Assembly: GCA_965246915.1 (NCBI GenBank)
Contig: CBDFGB010000010.1
Coordinates: 124,001-188,000, forward strand
DNA from: CAVRQM01 sp965246915
GTDB lineage: Bacteria; Pseudomonadota; Alphaproteobacteria; Acetobacterales; Acetobacteraceae
DNA: 64,000 nucleotides
Direction of reading: 5' to 3'
Shown here: positions 26,027 through 34,876 of the stretch, in pieces
Numbering within the stretch: the first letter of the stretch is position 1
How the letters are laid out: each line of letters begins with the position of its first letter
Program-made: the position numbers and the translations under genes
Notes under the pieces: generated by a model
What the model saw: the letters and a program-made list of their open reading frames with translations, nothing else
Told to the model about the DNA's origin: nothing
The model's database searches: none

Positions 26027-27451
26027 TCACGAACTCCCCGCCGCAAGCCCTGCCCCGCGTGGATCGGTCCGCCAAGCGCAGGACGCCTCGGCCCCCGGGA
26101 GGTAACGCGCGCAACCGATCAGCGTGGAGCGGCCCGGCTCGGGCGACGGCTCCGGCCGCAGCTCCCGCAGCTCCTGCTGCAGCGCGAGGGCCGCAGCCAT
26201 CGGAGCGGCCTCCTGTCCAGACCCCCCGGCCTCGGCGCGGAAGGCACGGATGTTGACGTTGTAGGCAATCCCCATCGCCAGCAGCGGCGGCGGGAAGCCG
26301 GCGGGGGAGGCGGCGAGCAGAATGCCAGTTCCTGGCGCGATCCGCCCCGTGCCGAACAGATTGTTCATGGAAAGCGCACAGACGACCGCATTTCCGGCAC
26401 GATCAAGTGTCGCGAACGTCGTCGAGGCCGGCAGCAATGGCAGCGGCGCGGCGGCAGGAACCGCACGGGTCAAAAGCTCGGGATCGGCGCCGCCGGCGCG
26501 AGCGGCGGCGGCGACCGCGAGGCCGCGAGCCTGGGCCCCGCCCACGTCGTTCGCCAACAGCGCCTGCAAAGCGGCCGCAGTGGCCAGGCCGCCAGCGTCG
26601 GGCGGCACCGCAACACGGTCGCGGCCGACCTCGATCGTCACCGGCGGTATGACTTTCGGCAGCGCGGCGCGCAGATCGGACTGGCCGATCGGCCCGCCCG
26701 CGACCGCGCTGCTCTCCGCCAGGCGACGCGACAACGCGCCTTGATAGAGATCGCCGACACCGGCGGTCCGCAGTTGACCCAGCGTCCCCGCAAGATCCGG
26801 CTGCCGCAGGATCGCCCCATTGGCGAGCGGAACTCCATTCGGAACAAAGATCGCGGCAGTGACGGGATCGCCGGTCAGCCCGACGGAGACCGCGTCAAGA
26901 TCGCGACTCAGCGCGCGCGACACCGGCACGCCGAATCGGGCCGCCTGCTCGGCCCGGGCGATCAATTCCTCGATCGGCCGCTTGCCGTAACGGGCCTGCA
27001 ATGCGAACAGGCCGCGCGCCAGCATGGGGACGGCCGCCGGCCGATCCCCGCCGGATGCCGCACTGGCGGGGGGCGCGAACATCACCGCCTCCGGCACCCC
27101 GCGTCCGGGACCTTTGGCACCGGGGCTGTATGCAAGGCAGGCCCCGCCGCCCCCGAGCCCAGCGCGCGACGGCAGGGTCACCGCGAGCATGAAACCCGCC
27201 GCCGCCGCCGCATCGGCGGCGGAGCCCCCGGCCGAGAGGACGTCGCGCGCAGCCAGTGCCGCGTTCGGCTCGTCGGCGACCGCCGCCCCAAGAAAGCCTT
27301 GGACGAAGCCAGGCGTGCCGGCGGCCGGCCCGCTGCTGCCCGAGCCGAACAGGTTCGCGCGGAGGGTGTCGCAACCGCCAACCGCCAGCAGCATCGCGGA
27401 TGCCGCCAGCCGGGACAGCCTGGCTCTGCCGGCGACTCGTGGGCGCGTCAT
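26027..27451 (-). CDS. Gamma-glutamyltransferase-like lipoprotein
   Basis: 474 residues from the ATG at 27451. The lead SRLAASAMLLAVGGC is a lipoprotein signal with the modified Cys near residue 27, so the protein is membrane-anchored, facing the periplasm. The body follows the gamma-glutamyltranspeptidase family: ARDVLSAGGSAADAAAAAGFMLAV, SRAGLGGGGACLAYSP, and the cleavage/nucleophile region STTFATLDRAGNAVVCALSMNNLFGTG. True GGTs have Thr-Thr-His at the nucleophile; here the His is Phe, and the protein is about 100 residues shorter than usual. Whether it self-cleaves or transfers glutamyl groups is doubtful. It is divergent from the DsbA-like gene. Confidence 0.8.
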   Translation of the reverse strand: MTRPRVAGRARLSRLAASAMLLAVGGCDTLRANLFGSGSSGPAAGTPGFVQGFLGAAVADEPNAALAARDVLSAGGSAADAAAAAGFMLAVTLPSRAGLGGGGACLAYSPGAKGPGRGVPEAVMFAPPASAASGGDRPAAVPMLARGLFALQARYGKRPIEELIARAEQAARFGVPVSRALSRDLDAVSVGLTGDPVTAAIFVPNGVPLANGAILRQPDLAGTLGQLRTAGVGDLYQGALSRRLAESSAVAGGPIGQSDLRAALPKVIPPVTIEVGRDRVAVPPDAGGLATAAALQALLANDVGGAQARGLAVAAAARAGGADPELLTRAVPAAAPLPLLPASTTFATLDRAGNAVVCALSMNNLFGTGRIAPGTGILLAASPAGFPPPLLAMGIAYNVNIRAFRAEAGGSGQEAAPMAAALALQQELRELRPEPSPEPGRSTLIGCARYLPGAEASCAWRTDPRGAGLAAGSS

Positions 27452-27575
27452 CTTCGTCCTGTCATGATGCGGGAGCCCGCCATAGACGGGACCCGCCCGC
27501 CGGGCAACCGGCCCCACATCTTGCGAAGACCCCGCCAGGGGACTACCGCAACCACAGCGTTGGGAGGACAGGGCC

Positions 27576-28325
27576 ATGCGGACAGTCCGGCTATTTGCAG
27601 CGTCCCTGATGGCGCTGTTGGCGATCGGCTACGCGCACGCGCAGTCGACGGTGCCCACGGCCTTCACGGCCGAGCAGCGGGCGGAGATTGTCGGCATTCT
27701 GCGCACCGCGCTCAAGACGGACCCAAGCATACTGCGCGACGCGATCGTCGCGTTGCAGCAGGACGAAAAGAACAGCCAGCAAGTCGCCGCGCGAGTCGCC
27801 ATCGGCCGGGCGGGTGCCGCGCTGTCCCGCGGCAACGGCGACCCGACCGCCGGGGCCGCCGACGGCGACGTGACGCTGGTCGAGTTCTACGATCTGCGCT
27901 GCCCTTATTGCCGCAAGATGCTGCCGGTGGTCGCCGATCTCCTGAAGACGGACCCGAAGCTGCGCATCGTCTACAAGGACATTCCGATCCTCGGTGCGCC
28001 CAGTGCGTTGGGCGCGCGCGCCGTGCTGGCGGCCGACCGGCAGGGCGGCTATCTGCGGCTGCACGACGCGATCATGACCGGCCCTGCACAAATCACCGAG
28101 GAAACCGTGAAGGCAGCCGCCCAGAAGGTGGGGCTTGACTGGGACAAGCTGCGGCGCGACATGGCCGATCCGACGATCCAGGCGCGGCTCGATGCCAATA
28201 TCGAACTGGCGCATCAGCTCGGCATCGATGGCACCCCGGCCTATATCGTCGGCAAGAAACTGCTGCCTGGCGCGGTCAGCCTGGGCGAGCTGCAGGAAGC
28301 GGTGGCGGCGGCACGGGCGGGCTGA
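27576..28325 (+). CDS. Periplasmic DsbA-family thiol oxidoreductase
   Basis: 249 residues with a signal peptide (LFAASLMALLAIGYAHAQ). A helical N-terminal extension (about 25-85) precedes a DsbA-like thioredoxin domain: active site FYDLRCPYCRKM, with the CPYC dithiol, and the cis-Pro loop GTPAYIVG. The extension and the CPYC motif resemble the Com1/ScsC/BcfH-like DsbA subgroup. It likely oxidises or isomerises disulphides in exported proteins, such as the Cys-containing exported protease here. The last 50 bp overlap the convergent acetyltransferase gene. Confidence 0.88.
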   Translation: MRTVRLFAASLMALLAIGYAHAQSTVPTAFTAEQRAEIVGILRTALKTDPSILRDAIVALQQDEKNSQQVAARVAIGRAGAALSRGNGDPTAGAADGDVTLVEFYDLRCPYCRKMLPVVADLLKTDPKLRIVYKDIPILGAPSALGARAVLAADRQGGYLRLHDAIMTGPAQITEETVKAAAQKVGLDWDKLRRDMADPTIQARLDANIELAHQLGIDGTPAYIVGKKLLPGAVSLGELQEAVAAARAG

Positions 28326-28992
28326 GCCGCCGCAGCGCCGTACCGTCCGGCGCGAAATTGCCCGGATCGAGCCAGGCCGCGATCGCGTCGCGGCGGGTCG
28401 GCCACTCATCCGCGAGGATGCTGAAATAGGCGGTGTCGCGCAGCCTTCCTTTGACCACCAAGTGCGACCGCAGCACGCCCTCGTAGACGAATCCCAGACG
28501 CTCGCCGGCACGCCGGCTCGGGGCGTTCAGCGCGTTGCACTTCCACACCAGCCGGCGATAGCCGAGTTCGTCGGCCGCGAGCCGCAGCAGCAGGAACATC
28601 GCCTCCGTTGCCGCTCGCGTGCGCTGCATGACGGGCGCGAACCAGATATTGCCGATTTCGATCGCGGCGTTGGCGGGCTGAACATCCATGAGCGTCAGCC
28701 ACCCGGAAGCGACGCCGGTCGCGATAGGACGCACCGCCCATGCGATGGGATCGAGCGTCGCCGCGAATGTCCCCACATGCGCGCGCAGCGCCGCCTCCGT
28801 CGCGAATGGGCCATAGCCAAGATAATCCCAACTCGCATCGCCCTCGGCCGTGCCCGACGCAGCCGCCCGCCAGAGATCCGGAACGTGGCGGATATGCAAC
28901 GGCTCCAGCTCGGCATACCGACCGCTGATCCGCGAGCGCGACGGCACCGGTCGGGGCGTCTGGTCGACTTCCAGACCAAGCGGACGCATCAT
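28276..28992 (-). CDS. RimJ/RimL-type GNAT acetyltransferase
   Basis: 238 residues from the ATG at 28992, overlapping the stop of the upstream flavoprotein (ATGA). GNAT markers: RYAELEPLHIRHVPDLW at the N-terminus, WLTLMDVQPANAAIEIGNIWF (beta strands 4-5), a helix-start region RTRAATEAMFLLLRL, and CNALNAPSRRAGERLGFVYEG, the acceptor Asn/Tyr region, ending with LRDTAYFSILADEW. It transfers acetyl from acetyl-CoA to an N-terminus or small molecule, unspecified. Coupling to the redox fusion gene is the only clue to its job. Confidence 0.85.
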   Translation of the reverse strand: MMRPLGLEVDQTPRPVPSRSRISGRYAELEPLHIRHVPDLWRAAASGTAEGDASWDYLGYGPFATEAALRAHVGTFAATLDPIAWAVRPIATGVASGWLTLMDVQPANAAIEIGNIWFAPVMQRTRAATEAMFLLLRLAADELGYRRLVWKCNALNAPSRRAGERLGFVYEGVLRSHLVVKGRLRDTAYFSILADEWPTRRDAIAAWLDPGNFAPDGTALRRLSPPVPPPPLPAARPG

Positions 28993-31900
28993 TCCGCCGC
29001 GATCGCGGGTCGCGCGTGCAGCAGACGCAACGAACGGTCGATCCACTGCGCCGTCAGCTTCTCCTGCACGCCATTCTGCCGCAGCCGTTCATTCAGCGCC
29101 GGAAAGTCGACCCGGTCGAGCGCTTGATCCTGGTTGAAGCAACTGAACACGACGGTCCTCTCGCCGGTGACCGGATCGATCTGCGGCTGAAGGCATTGGG
29201 CACAGACCTCCTTCATCATGCACTGCATCGGACTGTTGATGGACCCGATGGCCGTGTGATCGGCTCGCAGATAAGGGGCGAGAACGCCATGCCGCGCCGC
29301 GCTCACCGCCTGCATCATGCGGTCCGAGCCGATCACCACGATGTGCTCGACGTCTAAGAGCCGCACCGTCTCCTCGCCGAGCCTGCCGGAGCCATACGCC
29401 TCGATTGCCTGGACGATATTGCCGACGAAGGTCCGGTCCTGCGGCCGCGACGGGGCGAAGCCTGGGGCCTCGTCGCTGCACCAGACGATCACGTCAGCGG
29501 CGCGCTCGATATCCGCCACTTTGTATCGATCCCGCAAGGCCTTGTAGCCAGCGAAATACAGCACCCGCGTGCCGGCCGCACGCAGCGCGGCACCGATGCT
29601 GAACAGCACCGCGTTGCCCAACCCGCCGCCCACCAAGGCCACGGTCGTATGCTCGTGAATTTCGGTGGGCGTCCCGGTCGGGCCCATCAGCACGACAGGC
29701 TCGCCTGGCCGCAGCAGCGCGCACAGATCCGAGCTTCCACCCATCTCCAGCGCGATGACGGACACCAGGCCGGCGCCCGGATCGGTCCAGGCTCCGGTCA
29801 TCGCGAGCCCTTCCATAGCGAGCAGCGTGGTCCCGAGGTTCGCCTCGGTCACGCGCGGCGCCAGCATCTCGTAGTTCTGCAGGCGATAGAACTGCCCGGG
29901 GCGGAAGGCGCGGGCCGCGGCGGGCGCACGAAGCACCACCTCGATGATGGTCGGGGTCAGGCGGTTCACGGCATGCACCGTCGCCGTCAGGGCGTCGCGG
30001 GCGCGGGCGATGACGCTCGGCCCATCGGCCGTGGGCGTGACGGCGGACAGCGCGGCGCTGACCACCGGGTAGCCGCGCTTTGCGCTGCCCATCGCCTTCA
30101 CCACGTTCCCAAAGAAACTCGGGTGCAGGTCGCCGAAGAAGCTGATGCAGCGGCCGGAGGCGTCGCGGTGCATCAGAACCTGCGCATGCTCGGGCTTGGA
30201 CAGGCCTCGCGTCGGCGTCACGGGATGACCGGCTTCGTCAATCGCTTGGAAGTATTTTCCGTCCACCCGGATGCGATCGTCCTCGCGCGCCAGCACGGTG
30301 TTCGGCTGGGTTCCCGCCGCGACCAGAACGGCCCGGGCCGGCAACAGGACCTCGCTGCCATCGGCGCGGCTGCAGCGCAGGCCTGCCGCGTGGCCAAATC
30401 GATCGACGTCGACGCCGATGGGCGCAAGGCTCTCCGCGAAGCGCACGCCCTCCTCCAGCGCCTTGGCCACTTCCTCGTGGTTTAGCGTGTAGCTGGGCGC
30501 ATCGGTCAGCTTGCGGCGATAGACGACGGTCGCTCCGCCCCACGCATCGAGCAGTTTCGCGAGCGCCGGATCGCGGCCTTGCTGGCGGGCAGCGTCCCGT
30601 TCGGCACGGATGGTGGCCGCATGCGCGAGGAAATCCTCGGCGACCAGCGCTTCCTCCTCGGTCCACCGCGCGCGCACGGCAGTTTCGCCACGCTCGACGA
30701 CCAGAGTGCGATACCGAGCGGCAAATTTTTCGACCTGCCGAACGTAGTAGGCGAGACTTTCAGTCGCCGTATCGACCGCCGTCAGTCCGCCGCCGATGAC
30801 GACGACCGGCAGGCGCAGTTGGAGATTGGCGATGCTGGCCGTCTTGGCGGCGCCGGAAAGCTGCAGCGCCATGAGAAAGTCACTGGCCTGGCGCACCCCG
30901 CGCGCGAGCCCGTTCGGCATATCGATGACGGTCGGCCGCCCCGCCCCCATACAGAGCGCCACATGATCAAATCCCAAGGTCCAGGCGTCGTCGATGCCGA
31001 TCGTGGCACCGCCGCCGAACCGCACGCCGCCGAACATCGCGAACTCGGCCCGCCGCTCCAGCAGGACGCGGATCAACTTCAGGTAGTTCTTGTTCCAGCG
31101 CACCGTGATGCCGTACTCGGCCACGCCGCCGAAGCCAGCCATGACGCGATCATCGAGATCCTCGAACAGCATGTCGACGTCGCGCACCGGCGCCGCTGCG
31201 TCCAAGCCCAGCGGCTCGATCTTCAGCCCGTCCACCGCGACGACGGTGTGACCTTCATTCATCAAATGGTGCGCGAGCGTGAAGCCGGCCGGCCCGAGGC
31301 CGACGATCAGCACGCTGCGCCCGCTGTCGGGACGCGGCAGCGGGCGGCGAATGTCGAGCGGATTCCAGCGGGTCAGCAGCGCGTAGATCTCGAAACCCCA
31401 TGGAAGCGCAAGGATTTCACGCAGGATGGACGTCTCCGCCTGCGGAATGTCGACCGGCTCCTGCTTCTGGTAGATGCAGGCCTTCATGCAATCGTTACAG
31501 ATTCGGTGCCCGGTCGCCGCCATCATGGGATTGTCGATGGCGATCGTGGCAAACGCGGCGAGCGGAAAACCCTGCGCGCGCAATTGATGCATCTCGCTGA
31601 TGCGTTCTTCTAGCGGACAGCCGGCCAGCGTCACGCCGAACGCGCTCTTGCGAAACGCGCCGCTCTTGGGATCACGAAGGCCTTTGCTGCAGGAATCTTT
31701 GCCCTGCGCGTGGCACCAGATGCAATAATTCATCTGGTCGAGCGCATGTTGCGTGTCCATGCCCGCATCGGTCAGGGCGAACCCCTCGCGATGCCGCCGG
31801 TCCTGCTCGGGGAGGCGCCGCATCGTGACACCGTCGAGCTCGATCGTCTCGAGCGCAATCAGGTGCGCAGGATCGATCTTGTGCGGTATGTGAAACAGCG

Positions 31901-32438
31901 TGCCCGCCCCATGCCGCTCCTGCCCCGCCGGCGCAAGCGTGGCCCATGCGGCGTAGCGGGCGGCGACGTCGAGCAGTTCGGTGTGCTCGGTCTTCTCCGT
32001 CGCCATGACGTGCCGGGCGAACGCCAGTTCCGTCAGCGGCGCGGCCATGGCGCCCTCAAGGATCGCGCGCAGGCCGTCGGCATCGAAGCCGGAGGGGTCG
32101 GGATGGGCGCGGACCGCTTGGCGCTGCACGAACAGGCGCTTGCAGGCGTGGATTGGGTCGAGCGCCGCGGTCGCTTCTCGGATCGCCGAGACCTGCACGG
32201 TGATCCCGAATAGATCGGCCACAAAGCCGTCCAGCACCGGACCGAGATCGACGAGGAGACTCGCCTCCTCCTTCGCCGAGAGCGTTTCGGGTGCCGCGCG
32301 AGCCGCCATCAGTCGCGCGTGCAGCGAAGCGTCCGATTGTTCAAGAGCGGCGGCGAATTTTCGGTCGAGCCGCATCAACCCGTCGCGGGTCGCGAGATCG
32401 GAGAAGCGGGCGTCAAAGCCGAGCACGGCGGCGTCCAT
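28989..32438 (-). CDS. 1149-residue flavo-iron-sulfur fusion oxidoreductase (GltD-like plus PyrK-like)
   Basis: Residues 1-230 are a helical region I do not recognise. Residues 235-325 have clustered cysteines (C239, C242, C250, C274, then C314, C317, C321) that may bind Fe-S clusters, as in the N-terminus of GltD/DPD-type proteins. 375-800 is a pyridine-nucleotide-disulphide oxidoreductase fold: FAD loop IVGLGPAGFTLAHHL (378-392) and NAD(P) loop VVVIGGGLTAVDTA (545-558). 810-1110 is a ferredoxin-reductase/PyrK-like module: RPGQFYRLQNY for FAD, LVGGGLGNAVLF for NAD, and a C-terminal Cys set (C1073-x5-C1079-x2-C1082 and C1100) like the 2Fe-2S site of dihydroorotate dehydrogenase PyrK. The chain could pass electrons between two flavins, as electron-bifurcating NfnAB does; that is inference. 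No homologue is named with confidence. Confidence 0.8.
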   Translation of the reverse strand: MDAAVLGFDARFSDLATRDGLMRLDRKFAAALEQSDASLHARLMAARAAPETLSAKEEASLLVDLGPVLDGFVADLFGITVQVSAIREATAALDPIHACKRLFVQRQAVRAHPDPSGFDADGLRAILEGAMAAPLTELAFARHVMATEKTEHTELLDVAARYAAWATLAPAGQERHGAGTLFHIPHKIDPAHLIALETIELDGVTMRRLPEQDRRHREGFALTDAGMDTQHALDQMNYCIWCHAQGKDSCSKGLRDPKSGAFRKSAFGVTLAGCPLEERISEMHQLRAQGFPLAAFATIAIDNPMMAATGHRICNDCMKACIYQKQEPVDIPQAETSILREILALPWGFEIYALLTRWNPLDIRRPLPRPDSGRSVLIVGLGPAGFTLAHHLMNEGHTVVAVDGLKIEPLGLDAAAPVRDVDMLFEDLDDRVMAGFGGVAEYGITVRWNKNYLKLIRVLLERRAEFAMFGGVRFGGGATIGIDDAWTLGFDHVALCMGAGRPTVIDMPNGLARGVRQASDFLMALQLSGAAKTASIANLQLRLPVVVIGGGLTAVDTATESLAYYVRQVEKFAARYRTLVVERGETAVRARWTEEEALVAEDFLAHAATIRAERDAARQQGRDPALAKLLDAWGGATVVYRRKLTDAPSYTLNHEEVAKALEEGVRFAESLAPIGVDVDRFGHAAGLRCSRADGSEVLLPARAVLVAAGTQPNTVLAREDDRIRVDGKYFQAIDEAGHPVTPTRGLSKPEHAQVLMHRDASGRCISFFGDLHPSFFGNVVKAMGSAKRGYPVVSAALSAVTPTADGPSVIARARDALTATVHAVNRLTPTIIEVVLRAPAAARAFRPGQFYRLQNYEMLAPRVTEANLGTTLLAMEGLAMTGAWTDPGAGLVSVIALEMGGSSDLCALLRPGEPVVLMGPTGTPTEIHEHTTVALVGGGLGNAVLFSIGAALRAAGTRVLYFAGYKALRDRYKVADIERAADVIVWCSDEAPGFAPSRPQDRTFVGNIVQAIEAYGSGRLGEETVRLLDVEHIVVIGSDRMMQAVSAARHGVLAPYLRADHTAIGSINSPMQCMMKEVCAQCLQPQIDPVTGERTVVFSCFNQDQALDRVDFPALNERLRQNGVQEKLTAQWIDRSLRLLHARPAIAAE

Positions 32439-32795
32439 CGTGTCCCTCTGGGCGATACCGCCTAAAGGGTCACGACGTCGCGTCTCGTCAAGTCGGGTGC
32501 GGCCCGGTCAGGGCGGCGACAGGTGCATGACCCGGACCAGGAACGGCAGGCAGATCGCGCCCACCGCCATGAACTCGCCGACCAACCCGGCCTGGAGGTC
32601 GCACACATCGCCTCTCCAGCTCCGACAGCGTCGCGCGCACGCCAGGCATGTCGTCTTCAAGACGGGTGACGCGACGCCCATGACCGGATCGTCGGCCGGG
32701 CGTCGCCGCTTTCAACGCCCGGCTGCTCCACTGTCCCGCCTCCTTCCCGGCGGCAAGTGATTGGGCTTCGACAACTTCCGTCCAAGCGATCCGGT
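32439..32795. other. Noncoding stretch with possible decayed small membrane-protein gene
   Basis: 357 bp between the flavoprotein start and the actP stop. On the minus strand one frame reads TRLEDDMPGVRATLSELERR and, after a one-base shift, another reads DLQAGLVGEFMAVGAICLPF and ends at 32508. Together these look like a coiled-coil plus single membrane helix protein broken by a frameshift. The second half could also be made alone from GTG 32606, which has GGAGAGG four bases upstream (32 residues). No terminator or other feature seen. Confidence 0.3.
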
Positions 32796-34448
32796 TCAGT
32801 GCGACGCCGCCCCCTCCGCGCCGATCCCGGTTTGCGAGCGCACGTATTGGTCGTCGAACCGCGCCGCCTCGGCCCGCGCCCGCGCGCCACGGTCCAACAA
32901 CGACACCGCCCAACATCCGAAGAACGCGAGCGGCATCGAGAAGAGAGCAGGATTGCTGTACGGCATAGGTGGATTGGCAAGATGCAAAACGTCGACCCAG
33001 ACCGCCTTGCTGCCCACCGTCAGCGCCACGGCCGTCACGAGGCCGAGGAAGCCGCCGGCCACCGCGCCCCACGTGGTCAGACCGCGCCAATACATCGACA
33101 GCAGCAACACAGGAAAGTTCGCGCTGGCCGCCACCGCGAAGGCGAGGCCGACCATGAACGCCACGTTGACCGACTGGAACGCGATTCCGAGCCCGATCGC
33201 CACCACGCCCAGCACGACGGTGGCGACCTTGCCGACCCGCATCTCATCGCGCTGGTTGACCCGTCCACGCGCGAACACGCTGGCATACAAATCGTGACTG
33301 ATCGCCGAGGCCCCGGCCAAGGTCAGGCCGGACACGACGGCCAGGATCGTCGCGAACGCGACCGCCGAGATGAATCCGAGCAGGATGTCGCCGCCCGTCG
33401 CGTGCGCGAGCCACACCGCCGGCATGTTGGGACCGCCCAACGTCAGCCCCTTCTCATCCAGATACTGCGGATTGGTGCGCACCAGCGTGATCGCGCCGAA
33501 GCCGATGATGAACGTCAATATATAGAAATAGCCGATGAAGCTGGTCGCGTAGAACACGCTCTTTCGAGCCTCCTTCTGGTCGGCGACCGTAAAGAAACGC
33601 ATCAGGATGTGCGGCAGACCCGCCGTGCCGAACATCAGCGCGATGCCGAGCGAGATGGTCGAAATCGGATCGGCCACGAATCCGCCCGGCGTCATGATCG
33701 CCGCGTGCTTGGGATGGACTTCTACGGCCTTCGCGAACAGCGCGCTCGGGTCCCACCCGAAGGTGGCGAGCACCAGTGCCGCCATCAGCGTGGCGCCGCC
33801 AAGCAACATGCAGGCCTTGATGATCTGCACCCAAGTGGTCGCCAACATGCCGCCAAACGTCACGTAGACGATCATCAGCCCGCCGACGATGACCTCGGCG
33901 TAGATGTATTGGAGGCCGAACAGTGCCTTGATGAGCTGTCCGGCGCCGACCATCTGCGCCACCAGATAGAACGCGACGGTGACCAACGTGCCGCAGGCGG
34001 CCATGGTGCGCAGCGGCGTCTGCTCCAGCCGGTAGCTGACGACGTCGGCGAAAGTGTAGCGGCCAAGATTTCGCAGGCGTTCGGCCATCAGGGTGATGAT
34101 GACCGGCCATCCGACCAGGAAGCCGATCGAGTAGATCAGCCCGTCATAGCCGCTGTTGTAGACCAAAGCCGAGATGCCGAGGAACGACGCGGCGCTCATG
34201 TAGTCGCCGGCGATCGCCAGGCCATTCTGAAAGCCGGTGATGCCGCCTCCCGCGGTGTAGAAATCCGACGCCGAACGGGTGCGTGTCGCCGCCCACCAAG
34301 TGATGCCGAGCGTCAGTGCCACGAAGGCGAGAAACATGCCGATCGCATGCCAATTCGTCGCCTGCATGTTCATCTGGCCGATGCCCTCGTCGGCCATGGC
34401 CGGACTCGCGAGCAGCGCGAGGGCGGCCACCAGCGGCGCACGGCGCAT
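32796..34448 (-). CDS. actP: Cation/acetate symporter ActP
   Basis: 550 residues from the ATG at 34448, with a cleavable signal peptide (VAALALLASPAMAD) typical of ActP. Sodium/solute symporter family: YTAGGGITGFQNGLAIAGDYMSAASFLG (the SSS signature region), VAQMVGAGQLIKALFG, and thirteen-odd membrane helices. It imports acetate and related short acids with a cation. The start overlaps the stop of the DUF485 gene by one base (TGATG), the standard DUF485-actP pair. Acetyl-CoA synthetase is not in the window. Confidence 0.95.
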   Translation of the reverse strand: MRRAPLVAALALLASPAMADEGIGQMNMQATNWHAIGMFLAFVALTLGITWWAATRTRSASDFYTAGGGITGFQNGLAIAGDYMSAASFLGISALVYNSGYDGLIYSIGFLVGWPVIITLMAERLRNLGRYTFADVVSYRLEQTPLRTMAACGTLVTVAFYLVAQMVGAGQLIKALFGLQYIYAEVIVGGLMIVYVTFGGMLATTWVQIIKACMLLGGATLMAALVLATFGWDPSALFAKAVEVHPKHAAIMTPGGFVADPISTISLGIALMFGTAGLPHILMRFFTVADQKEARKSVFYATSFIGYFYILTFIIGFGAITLVRTNPQYLDEKGLTLGGPNMPAVWLAHATGGDILLGFISAVAFATILAVVSGLTLAGASAISHDLYASVFARGRVNQRDEMRVGKVATVVLGVVAIGLGIAFQSVNVAFMVGLAFAVAASANFPVLLLSMYWRGLTTWGAVAGGFLGLVTAVALTVGSKAVWVDVLHLANPPMPYSNPALFSMPLAFFGCWAVSLLDRGARARAEAARFDDQYVRSQTGIGAEGAASH

Positions 34449-34750
34449 CAACGAGTCTCCCGCAAAATTTTCGCGGTCAGCCGGTCGTATTCGCCGTTGG
34501 CCCGCAGGACGTAGATCCCGGTGATGGCAATGGCCGCGGCGATGACGGCGAGCCCGAGGGGAAACGCGAGGGTGATGCCGCCGCCGATCGGCATCGCGGT
34601 GATATTCGGTCCGAACGCGACCAGCAGGATGAAGCCGAAATAGATCACCAGAATCGCCGCGCACAGAGCGCGGCTGAATCCGCCGCGCGCGCGTTCGAGG
34701 GCGATGAAGTCGGCGTTGGCGCGGATACGGCCCGCGAGATCGGACGGCAT
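34448..34750 (-). CDS. DUF485 membrane protein (YjcH-type) paired with actP
   Basis: 100 residues from the ATG at 34750, with GAGGGA six bases upstream. A charged N-terminus (IRANADFIALERARGGFSR) is followed by two membrane helices (CAAILVIYFGFILLVAFGP and FPLGLAVIAAAIAITGIYVL) and a basic tail. This is DUF485, which is nearly always encoded just before actP and may help assemble or regulate the symporter. It is divergent from tenA. Confidence 0.9.
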   Translation of the reverse strand: MPSDLAGRIRANADFIALERARGGFSRALCAAILVIYFGFILLVAFGPNITAMPIGGGITLAFPLGLAVIAAAIAITGIYVLRANGEYDRLTAKILRETR

Positions 34751-34876
34751 GGCAGTTCCCTCTGTCGACGGGGCAGGAAACCCCGATGCGTCCGGCTTGA
34801 ATGGCGGACTTCGACCGATACTCTGCGGAGGATCACCGCCGGCTGGCAAGGCCGCGCGCTTTTGGAGGGGGCGGCA

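Noticed and set aside
25637..28138. 833-codon plus-strand frame
   Set aside because: Runs antisense to the acetyltransferase remnant and the GGT-like gene, then over dsbA in another frame. Basic, low-complexity product.
32757..34514. 585-codon frame antisense to actP
   Set aside because: His/Arg/Asp-rich shadow of a membrane protein gene.
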